Both the position numbers and the translations under genes were made by a program. From NCBI GenBank assembly GCA_963830065.1, contig CAWHLA010000008.1, forward strand, positions 248,001-312,000: 64,000 nt of DNA. The letters run 5' to 3'. Within the stretch, counting starts at the first letter, position 1. Each line of letters opens with the position of its first letter. Positions 1 to 6,174 of this stretch are shown one piece after another. The notes beneath the pieces were generated by a model. It did no database searches. It was not told the DNA's origin and was given only the letters and a program-made list of their open reading frames with translations. The stretch is from JACCZR01 sp963830065 (GTDB lineage: Bacteria; Actinomycetota; Thermoleophilia; Solirubrobacterales; Thermoleophilaceae).

Positions 1-1189
1 CGACGCCTGCCGCGGCGCCGAGCAGGAGCCCCTCCGGCAGCAGCTCGCTCGTCCAGGGGTTCACGAACGCGACCTGCGTCCAGCCGTACTCGGCGAAGAA
101 GCCGACCGTGCCGGCCAGCAGGCCGCCCAGCGCCCCGAAGGCGACCGGGCCGTAGCGCAGCGCCACCAGCGCCACCAGCTCGAAGCCGAGCGCCTCGATC
201 AGGTAGAGCGGCATCGAGGCCAGGGGCTCACCCAGCACCGGGCCGACCAGAAGCGTGACCAGCCCGCGGACCAGGAGGAAGAACAGAGCGGCGCCCACCG
301 CACCGCCGGGACCGACCCAGAGGCGCGCGGCGGCCAGGCCGCAGCCGGCGGCGAAGGCGATCAGGATCGGGTGGAAGATCTGCGCGAACTGCTGAACGCC
401 GAAGTCGTACTCCGCCTGGAAGGTCGAGAGCCCGATGAGCAACCCGCCCATCAACGCCACGCGGCGGAGGTAGACCACCATCGAATCGCTGCCGAAGCCG
501 AGCAGCAGCGCCTTGGCCTTGCCCTCCGGAGCGGAGTCGGCCCGGCGGCGGCTGTGCATGCCCTCGGCTAGCAGCACGGCCTGGCCGATGAGGCACATGC
601 CCGCGCCGCCGATGAGCATCAGGTGCGTCGGGCCCCAGAGGGTCACGTCCTGGCCGAACAGGCGGTGCCACACGTCGTCGAGCGGGAAGCCCAGCAGGGC
701 GAACGAGCCCGCCGCGGCCATCAGCACGCCGCCGATGGGGGCACGCAGACCGAGGACGTTCACCGGCGCGGGCCCGACCTGCTCGTCGTTGCGCGGCAGC
801 GTCACCGACAGGCACCCGGCAGAGAAGACCCCGAACAGCCCGACCAGGATCAGGTAGTGCGCCGGGTTGGCCAGCGGTCCCTGGTCGCGGCCGTCGGCGA
901 TGTGCAGCGAGATGTCCCAGTACATCCCGACCACCGCGATGATCAGCGCTCCGCCCGCGACGGCGCTGGGCAGCGCGGCCCAACCGGGAAGCCCGGAGAT
1001 CCGCTCCATGAAGGCGGCCAGACGCGTCAGCGCGCCGTCGCCTCGGTTTCGGTGGCGGGTGATCAGATAGAGCATCACGGCGGTCGCGATGCCTGCTCCG
1101 GCGGTCGCGATGACCACCTGGTCGAGCGCGGCGCCCCCTGCGGGCTTTGCCTGCGCGACGAGCGAAATGAGATCGGCGAAGTCGGTCAC
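1..1189 (-). CDS. Multi-pass membrane protein, partial
   Basis: The frame opens at a GTG preceded by a good Shine-Dalgarno (GGGAGGA, 3 nt upstream) and runs off the left edge without a stop, giving about 396 residues. I see roughly nine hydrophobic segments separated by short loops, with motifs such as WDISLHIADGRDQGP near residue 90 and FHPILIAFAAGCG further on. There is no signal peptide beyond the first membrane segment. I do not recognise the family. It is divergent from the ion channel gene across a 120-bp region carrying palindromes. What is seen: an integral membrane protein, C-terminus missing because of the window edge. Function unknown. Confidence 0.72.
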   Translation of the reverse strand, partial: MTDFADLISLVAQAKPAGGAALDQVVIATAGAGIATAVMLYLITRHRNRGDGALTRLAAFMERISGLPGWAALPSAVAGGALIIAVVGMYWDISLHIADGRDQGPLANPAHYLILVGLFGVFSAGCLSVTLPRNDEQVGPAPVNVLGLRAPIGGVLMAAAGSFALLGFPLDDVWHRLFGQDVTLWGPTHLMLIGGAGMCLIGQAVLLAEGMHSRRRADSAPEGKAKALLLGFGSDSMVVYLRRVALMGGLLIGLSTFQAEYDFGVQQFAQIFHPILIAFAAGCGLAAARLWVGPGGAVGAALFFLLVRGLVTLLVGPVLGEPLASMPLYLIEALGFELVALVALRYGPVAFGALGGLLAGTVGFFAEYGWTQVAFVNPWTSELLPEGLLLGAAAGV

Positions 1190-1206
1190 CGGTCCTCCCA
1201 CAGTCG

Positions 1207-1226
1207 GTTACGAACGGGACCGTAAC
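1207..1226. promoter_or_regulatory. Inverted repeat GTTACG-N8-CGTAAC
   Basis: Perfect 6-bp arms separated by 8 nt, starting 18 bp upstream of the leftward membrane-protein start. Size and position fit a repressor operator, but no regulator gene lies beside it. Inference only. Confidence 0.35.
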
Positions 1227-1238
1227 ACCATTTGGTGT
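1225..1238. promoter_or_regulatory. Inverted repeat ACACCA-TT-TGGTGT
   Basis: Perfect 6-bp arms around a 2-nt centre, overlapping the end of the preceding inverted repeat. It lies in the divergent region between the membrane protein and the channel. A candidate operator for a dimeric regulator; the factor is unknown. Confidence 0.35.
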
Positions 1239-1263
1239 CACATTGAACTCCGTACCTTCGATC

Positions 1264-1279
1264 TGTGACCCACGTCACG
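1264..1279. promoter_or_regulatory. CRP/GlxR-like site
   Basis: The sequence reads TGTGA-N6-TCACG, nine of ten matches to the CRP-family consensus TGTGA-N6-TCACA. It sits about 30 bp upstream of the channel ATG. A CATAAT hexamer at 1293-1298 could be a -10 element, placing the start of transcription only a few bases before the ATG at 1310 (near-leaderless). At that spacing the site would overlap the -35 region. Sequence match is direct; regulation by a CRP-family protein is inference. Confidence 0.45.
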
Positions 1280-1309
1280 CGCGAAGTCGCCTCATAATCG
1301 CCCCGCCCG

Positions 1310-2146
1310 ATGCATCGGATCGTCCTCCTCTGCAACCGAATCGCCGGCACGCGCCGGTTCCTGGCCCTGACCTTCGCGGTGATCCTGGCCAACGCGCTGG
1401 TGATCGGGCTTCAGACCTACGACAAGGTCGAGGCCGAGGCGGGGGTGGTGCTGGACAAGCTCAACGTGATCTTCCTGGCGTTCTTCTTCGTCGAGCTCAC
1501 CATCCGCATCACCGCCTACGGGCGGCGGCCGTGGCGCTTCTTCCGCGACGGCTGGAACGTGTTCGACTTCGCAATGACCGTCCCGGTGCTGATCCCCGGA
1601 GTGCGCGAGAGCACCACCGCACTGCGGGTGGTGCGGCTGCTCAGGGTCTTCCGCCTGGTCAGCGCCCTGCCCGAGATGCGGGTGCTGGTGGCGGGCCTGG
1701 GCCGCAGCGTCGCCCCGCTCCTGAGCATGGGCGTGCTGGTGATCCTTCTCTTCTACGCCTACGGGATGGTGGGCTGGATCCTGTTCAACGAGCACGACCC
1801 CGCCAACTGGGGCTCGCTCGGGCAGGCGATGCTGACGCTGTTCTCGATCCTCACGCTGGAGGGCTGGACCACGATCCAGGACACTGCGCTGGAGTTCAGC
1901 AGCTGGTCGTGGGTGTACTTCATCAGTTTCATCCTGATTTCGTCGTTCGTGCTGATCAACATGGTGGTCGCCGTCCTGATCAACGGGGTCGACGAGGCCC
2001 GCGCGGGGGCGGCCGCCGAGCGCCGGGCCCTGGAGCACAGCGAGGACCTGCCGCTGTTCGAACAGCTGGAGTCCCTCAGGCAGGGGATCGACGACATCGA
2101 GCGCCAGCTCGTGGCCCGGGCTGACAAACTGCCGGGCGATGGCTGA
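1310..2146 (+). CDS. Single-domain voltage-gated cation channel (NaChBac/CavMr type)
   Basis: A 278-residue six-transmembrane channel subunit, expected to work as a homotetramer in the plasma membrane. S1-S3 span about residues 15-95. S4 carries arginines every third residue (R106, R109, R112, R115). The pore loop near residues 175-190 holds the selectivity filter T182-L-E-G-W186. A hydrophilic, helix-prone C-terminus (about 230-278) resembles the cytoplasmic coiled coil of this family. In NaChBac the filter reads TLESW; the Gly here matches the native prokaryotic Ca2+ channel CavMr, where that Gly is reported to govern Ca2+ selectivity. So Ca2+ permeation is an inference. The stop overlaps the next gene by 8 bp, implying co-translation. 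A CRP-like site lies upstream. Confidence 0.88.
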   Translation: MHRIVLLCNRIAGTRRFLALTFAVILANALVIGLQTYDKVEAEAGVVLDKLNVIFLAFFFVELTIRITAYGRRPWRFFRDGWNVFDFAMTVPVLIPGVRESTTALRVVRLLRVFRLVSALPEMRVLVAGLGRSVAPLLSMGVLVILLFYAYGMVGWILFNEHDPANWGSLGQAMLTLFSILTLEGWTTIQDTALEFSSWSWVYFISFILISSFVLINMVVAVLINGVDEARAGAAAERRALEHSEDLPLFEQLESLRQGIDDIERQLVARADKLPGDG

Positions 2147-2735
2147 CGACGAGTGGCGAGTGGAAGTCAACCTCGACGATCCCGAGCACGGCTTCGGGTT
2201 GGGCGAGCGCCTGCGCGCTAGGCACCTCGACGACGAGACCCGGGAGCGCCTGGGCAATCGGGTCATGGTCACGCGCGACGGGCCCAGGCTCTTCCTTTAC
2301 ACGACCACCCAGGACGAGGCCCACGCCGCCGAGGACGTGATCCGCGAGCTGATCGAGCAGGACGACCTCAGCGCCGAGGTCCGGACCACCCGCTGGCATC
2401 CGGACGAGGAGGCCTGGGAGGACGCCTCCCACCCCCTGCCGACCACGGACAAGGAGCGCGCCGCCGAGCGCCAGAGGCATGCGGGGCACGACTGGGAGGT
2501 CCGCATCGAGCTGACCGGGCTGGCGACGGCCGTGGAGATGGAGCGGGACCTGATCGACGAGGGTCTCTCGGTGGAGCGCCGCTTCGCCTACCTCATGGTG
2601 GGCGCGGCAACCGAGGAGGCCGCTCGCGAGCTGGCCGACCGCTTCCGGGCAGCGCTGCCCGAGGGCACCCCGGTCGAGGTTGAGCCGAACATGAGCGAAG
2701 TGCCCGATCCGCGCTTCGTGATGCTCGGGCTCTGA
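2139..2735 (+). CDS. Conserved hypothetical protein with internal duplication
   Basis: A 198-residue soluble, acidic protein without signal peptide or membrane segment. Two halves look like repeats of one alpha/beta fold: a strand WRVEVNL near residue 6 and a second, WEVRIEL, near residue 116, each followed by a helix, a strand pair and an alanine-rich helix (DEAHAAEDVIRELI and TEEAARELADRFRAAL). I do not recognise a named family. It overlaps the channel gene by 8 bp and shares 4 bp with tldD, so the three are probably one transcript. Whether it acts with the channel is unknown. Confidence 0.7.
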   Translation: MADDEWRVEVNLDDPEHGFGLGERLRARHLDDETRERLGNRVMVTRDGPRLFLYTTTQDEAHAAEDVIRELIEQDDLSAEVRTTRWHPDEEAWEDASHPLPTTDKERAAERQRHAGHDWEVRIELTGLATAVEMERDLIDEGLSVERRFAYLMVGAATEEAARELADRFRAALPEGTPVEVEPNMSEVPDPRFVMLGL

Positions 2736-4165
2736 GCCTGCTCGAGGAGCTCGTCGACGCCGCTGCGGGCCGGGTCGACTACGCCGACGCCCGCCTCGTC
2801 CGCACCCGCCACGAGGCGGTGGGCCTGCGCGACGGGGCAGTCGAGACGCTGGAGCGCGGCGAGGACGAGGGGATCGGAGTGCGCGTGCGCGTGGGCGGCG
2901 CGTGGGGCTTCGCGGCGTGCGGTGAGGTGACGAAGGCCGCCGCCGAGGCCGCTCTGAAGCGGGCGCTGCAGGTGGCCGAGTCGCAGCCCGCGGCCCGGGG
3001 CGCCGAGCTGGCCCCCGAGCCGCCGGCGCGGGGCGAGCACGCCAGCCCGTGTGAGGAGGACCCGTTCGCGGTCTCGCTCGAGGACAAGCTGGAGCTGCTG
3101 GCCGCCGCCGACGCGGCCCTCCGCGCCCAGCCCGGCCTGGCGGTCGCCCGGGCCGAGCTGTCGGCCCTGTCGAGCGACGTGGAGTTCGCCTCGACCGACG
3201 GCGCGCTGTTTCGCCGCCGGCTCGTCGAGTGCGGGGGCGGGCTGATGGCCACGGCGGTGAGCGACGAAGGCGCCCAGGTGCGCTCCTGGCCCGCCTCGCA
3301 CGGCGGCAGCGTGGCCCAGGCCGGCTTCGAGCACGTGCGCCGGCTCGACCTGGCCGCCGCCGCGCCGCGGGTGGCCGAGGAGGCGGTGGCCCTGCTGGCG
3401 GCACCCGACTGCCCGGCCGGGCCGCAGACCCTGATCCTGGCCGGCGAACAGCTTGGGTTGCAGCTGCACGAGTCGGTGGGGCACGCGGTCGAGCTCGACC
3501 GCGTCCTGGGCCGCGAGGCGTCCTACGCCGGGACGAGCTTCGTCGAACCGCACGACATCGGGAGGCTGCAGTACGGGTCGGCGCTGATGAACGTGACCGC
3601 GGACGCCACTTCGCGCGGCGGCCTCGGCACCCACCCCTGGGACGACGAGGGCGTAGAGGGCCAGGCCGTGCCGATCGTCCGCCAGGGCGTGCTGCGCGGC
3701 TTCCTGTCCTCGCGCGAGACCGCTGCCGAGATCGGCCTCGGCCGCTCGGGCGGCTGCATGCGCGCGGATGGCTTCGCGCGCCAGCCGCTGGTGCGGATGA
3801 CGAACGTGAACCTCGAGGCAGGCGACGCGGGCACGCTGGAGGAGCTGATCGCCGACACCGGGAGCGGCGTGCTGTTGGACACCAACCGCTCGTGGTCGAT
3901 CGACTCCCGCCGGTGGCAGTTCCAGTTCGGCGCCGAGGCCGCGTGGGAGATCCGGGACGGGCGGCTGGGGCGGCTGCTGCGCAACCCCTCCTACGCCGGC
4001 GTGACGCCCGAGTTCTGGGGCTCGATGGACGCGGTCTGCTCGGCCTCGGAGTGGCGGCTGGCCTCGGTGGTCAACTGCGGCAAGGGCGAGCCCGGCCAGG
4101 TGGCGCGGGTCTCCCACGGCTCGGCGCCCGCACGCTTTCGCGGGGTCGAGATGGGCGTGGCGTGA
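2732..4165 (+). CDS. tldD: TldD metalloprotease subunit
   Basis: TldD forms a heterodimeric Zn protease with TldE/PmbA that digests unfolded peptides and matures some ribosomally made peptides. The zinc motif HESVGH (HExxxH) is visible near residues 246-251, followed by the conserved ELDRVLG stretch. From a CTG at 2732 the product is 477 residues, a normal length. The recognisable N-terminus (LLEELVDAA near residue 3) begins here, yet no ATG, GTG or TTG lies between the upstream in-frame stop at 2681 and a GTG at 2819, which would remove about 29 conserved residues. The CTGA overlap with the preceding stop mimics an ATGA junction, so I favour a CTG start. The stop shares GTGA with tldE. Confidence 0.88.
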   Translation: MSLLEELVDAAAGRVDYADARLVRTRHEAVGLRDGAVETLERGEDEGIGVRVRVGGAWGFAACGEVTKAAAEAALKRALQVAESQPAARGAELAPEPPARGEHASPCEEDPFAVSLEDKLELLAAADAALRAQPGLAVARAELSALSSDVEFASTDGALFRRRLVECGGGLMATAVSDEGAQVRSWPASHGGSVAQAGFEHVRRLDLAAAAPRVAEEAVALLAAPDCPAGPQTLILAGEQLGLQLHESVGHAVELDRVLGREASYAGTSFVEPHDIGRLQYGSALMNVTADATSRGGLGTHPWDDEGVEGQAVPIVRQGVLRGFLSSRETAAEIGLGRSGGCMRADGFARQPLVRMTNVNLEAGDAGTLEELIADTGSGVLLDTNRSWSIDSRRWQFQFGAEAAWEIRDGRLGRLLRNPSYAGVTPEFWGSMDAVCSASEWRLASVVNCGKGEPGQVARVSHGSAPARFRGVEMGVA

Positions 4166-5529
4166 GCACCGCCTCCGAGCTGGCGGAGCGGGCGTTGACG
4201 GCGGTGCCCGCGGGCGCCGAGGCGCTGGCCCACGCCGAGAGCGAGCGGTCGCTGATGCTGCGGTTCGCGCGCTCCCAGCCCACCCAGTCCACTGCGGTGG
4301 ACGACGCCGGGGTGGAGATCGCGGTCGTGCGCGAGGGCCACGTCGGGCGCGCCTTCACCAACGTCTTCGACGAGCAGGCTCTTGCCGCCTGTGCCGAGCG
4401 GGCCGTCGCTGCCGCCGACGCGGCCGCCCGGGCCGGCGGCGCGGGCTCGTTCCCGGGGTTCGGCGCAGGGCCGCCGCCGCGAGCCCACGAGGGGCACGAC
4501 CGCGAGACCGCCCGGCTCGACCCTGCCGTCGGCGGCGCGGCACTGGAGGCGGCCTTCTCCGCCGCGGCCGCGCGCGGCGTGGAGGCCCACGGCACCTGGA
4601 CGGTCGGCGAGGTCGACAGGGCGGTGGCCTCGACCTCCGGCCCCGTGATCGCCGAGCGGGTGACCGACGCGTTCATGAAGGTGGTCTGCATCGGCCCCAC
4701 CGGGCGCAGCGGCTATGCCTCGGGCGCGGCGGTGGCGGTCGGCGACATCGACCCGTCTGCCCTGGCCGCGCGCGCCGCCGATCTGGCCGCGGTGGAGGCG
4801 GAGGCGGCCGAGCTGGAGCCCGGCCGCTACCCCGTCGTGTTCGAGCCGGCCGCCGTCGGCGAGCTGCTCGAGCTGCTCGGCCGCTGCGCGTTCAACGGGC
4901 TGCTTCACACCGAGGGCCAAGGCGCGTTGGTGGGGCGGCTCGGAAGCCGGGTGGCCGCGCCGGCGGTGAACCTGTCCGACTCGCCCCGGTTTGCCTCCAC
5001 CCTCCCCCGCAGCTTCGACGCCGAGGGCGTGGCGAAGGCCCCGCTCCCCCTGATTCAGGACGGCGTGGCCCACCGCGTGGTCCACGACACCGCCAGCGCC
5101 GCAATGGCGGGCACTCGCTCCACCGGCCACGCCTCGGTGCCCGGCGGCAACCCTTCCGGCCCCATGCCCTCGAACCTGGTGATGGTGGGCGGAGGCGCCG
5201 CGGACGTCGCCGAGCTGGCGGAGCCGATCGAGCGCGGCCTGTACGTGACGCGGCTGTGGTACGGCAACGTCGTGCGCGCGAACGAGGCGCTGGTCACCGC
5301 GGTCACCCGCGACGGCACCTTCCTCATCGAGGACGGCGCGATCACCCGTCCCGCGGCCGACATGCGGCTGACCGACGACGCGCTGTCCGTCCTGGCGGGG
5401 GTGCAGGCGCTGGGCGCCCGGCCCGAGCTGGTGAGCGACGGCGAGCTGTACGGCCGCCGGTTCGCCCGCGGGTCGGTGTGCCCGCCAATGCGCAGCGCCG
5501 GCGTGCGCTTCAGCGGCCGCGCCGGCTAG
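4162..5529 (+). CDS. tldE: TldE/PmbA, partner of TldD
   Basis: A 455-residue paralogue of TldD that lacks the HExxxH zinc motif, as expected for the non-catalytic partner of the protease. It starts at GTG within the GTGA overlap with the tldD stop, so the subunits are translationally coupled. The C-terminal half has the family pattern, including GRCAFNGLLHTEGQ near residue 240 and a glycine-rich RSTGHASVPGGNPSGP stretch. The frame stays open upstream through tldD, but that part is a shadow. No RiPP precursor gene is evident nearby, so a general peptidase role is more likely than dedicated maturation. Confidence 0.88.
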   Translation: MSTASELAERALTAVPAGAEALAHAESERSLMLRFARSQPTQSTAVDDAGVEIAVVREGHVGRAFTNVFDEQALAACAERAVAAADAAARAGGAGSFPGFGAGPPPRAHEGHDRETARLDPAVGGAALEAAFSAAAARGVEAHGTWTVGEVDRAVASTSGPVIAERVTDAFMKVVCIGPTGRSGYASGAAVAVGDIDPSALAARAADLAAVEAEAAELEPGRYPVVFEPAAVGELLELLGRCAFNGLLHTEGQGALVGRLGSRVAAPAVNLSDSPRFASTLPRSFDAEGVAKAPLPLIQDGVAHRVVHDTASAAMAGTRSTGHASVPGGNPSGPMPSNLVMVGGGAADVAELAEPIERGLYVTRLWYGNVVRANEALVTAVTRDGTFLIEDGAITRPAADMRLTDDALSVLAGVQALGARPELVSDGELYGRRFARGSVCPPMRSAGVRFSGRAG

Positions 5530-5550
5530 CGCGGCGCCACTGGCGCCGCG
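5530..5550. terminator. GC-rich hairpin after tldE
   Basis: Arms CGCGGCGCCA and TGGCGCCGCG pair over 10 bp around one central base, so the practical loop is about 5 nt. It starts one base after the tldE stop and lies between convergent genes. There is no T-run, as is common in high-GC genomes. Confidence 0.5.
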
Positions 5551-5562
5551 GCCGAGCCCCCC

Positions 5563-5605
5563 GCTTGACGACTTGACCGGACTATGTCCGGCAAACGCGT
5601 CAAGC
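5563..5605. repeat. Nested inverted repeat between tldE and secG
   Basis: Outer arms GCTTGACG (5563-5570) and CGTCAAGC (5598-5605) enclose a perfect inner hairpin CCGGAC-TAT-GTCCGG (5577-5591). It lies 3' of both convergent genes tldE and secG. A second terminator is the simplest reading, but the two-tier symmetry and lack of a T-run also allow a protein-binding site. Confidence 0.45.
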
Positions 5606-5641
5606 CCCCCGGGCCTGATCGCCGCTGCGGTCCGAAGCCGG

Positions 5642-5860
5642 CTAGATCTTCAGCAGGATCAGCACGTTCAGCACGAACAGCAGTGAGAACACGATGGTCC
5701 AGCGGGTGAGGTTGCGCTCCACCAGCGAGCCGCTGCCGACCGCGCCGGAGCCGACGCCGAACGCGCCGGACAGGCCGGCGTCCTTGCCCGAGTGGAGCAG
5801 GACGAGCACGATCACCACGACGGCGAAGATGATCTGAAGGCCGCTGAGGATGGCTTCCAT
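5642..5860 (-). CDS. secG: Protein-export membrane protein SecG
   Basis: A 72-residue protein with two membrane helices (about residues 5-21 and 52-70) joined by a Gly/Ser-rich cytoplasmic loop containing LLHSGKDAGLSGAFG, the usual SecG signature. SecG associates with SecYE and stimulates SecA-driven translocation. Length is normal. It begins 15 bp after the CcmI-like gene and appears to be the last gene of the leftward ccm block. In many bacteria secG follows tpiA, but here the glycolytic genes are 24 kb away. Confidence 0.9.
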   Translation of the reverse strand: MEAILSGLQIIFAVVVIVLVLLHSGKDAGLSGAFGVGSGAVGSGSLVERNLTRWTIVFSLLFVLNVLILLKI

Positions 5861-5875
5861 CGCCGGTCAGGGTAG

Positions 5876-6163
5876 CTAGTTGCGGGGGGCCCGGCCCTCG
5901 AGCGTGTCGAGCTCGCGCAGGATCTTCATGGCCTCGCTTCGCAGCTCGCGGTCGACCTCCCGGTGGTCCGCGTCGGACAGCTTTCCCATCTGCAGGTCGA
6001 GCTCGGCGTCGCGGATCTCGCGGTACTTGGCCTCCTTGGCCGCCTCCAGCTCGGCGCGGCGCTCTTCCTCGCGCGCGACCATCTCGCCGCGGCGCAACAG
6101 CGGCGGCACCACGACCAGCGCAACCAGGCCGGCGAGCAGCAGAAGGGCGAGCGCGTACTCCAC
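5876..6163 (-). CDS. CcmI-like cytochrome c biogenesis protein, short form
   Basis: A 95-residue protein: one N-terminal membrane helix (about 3-19), a basic stop-transfer LLRR, then a charged helix-rich tail with RDAELDLQMGKLSDAD near residue 52. This matches the N-terminal module of CcmI (membrane helix plus cytoplasmic leucine/charged helix); the periplasmic TPR part of proteobacterial CcmI is absent. The GTG start at 6163 gives the membrane helix directly; a longer in-frame ORF would overlap ccmF. It lies 11 bp after ccmF, so a role in apocytochrome-haem assembly is likely. Family assignment is moderate because the protein is short. Confidence 0.65.
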   Translation of the reverse strand: MEYALALLLLAGLVALVVVPPLLRRGEMVAREEERRAELEAAKEAKYREIRDAELDLQMGKLSDADHREVDRELRSEAMKILRELDTLEGRAPRN

Positions 6164-6174
6164 CCGCGGGGAGG

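Noticed and set aside
228..1241. 337-residue minus-strand ORF starting with ATG
   Set aside because: Arg/Pro-rich frame without structure; the membrane protein in the neighbouring frame has clear helices and a Shine-Dalgarno.
3229..5529. 766-residue ORF as a fused protein containing TldE
   Set aside because: The first 311 codons are antisense-like Arg/Gly-rich shadow of tldD; TldE begins at the GTGA overlap at 4162.
2139..5529. TldD/TldE as a RiPP maturation system with a hidden precursor
   Set aside because: No short ORF with a leader/core pattern found between the channel gene and tldE; the general peptidase role suffices.
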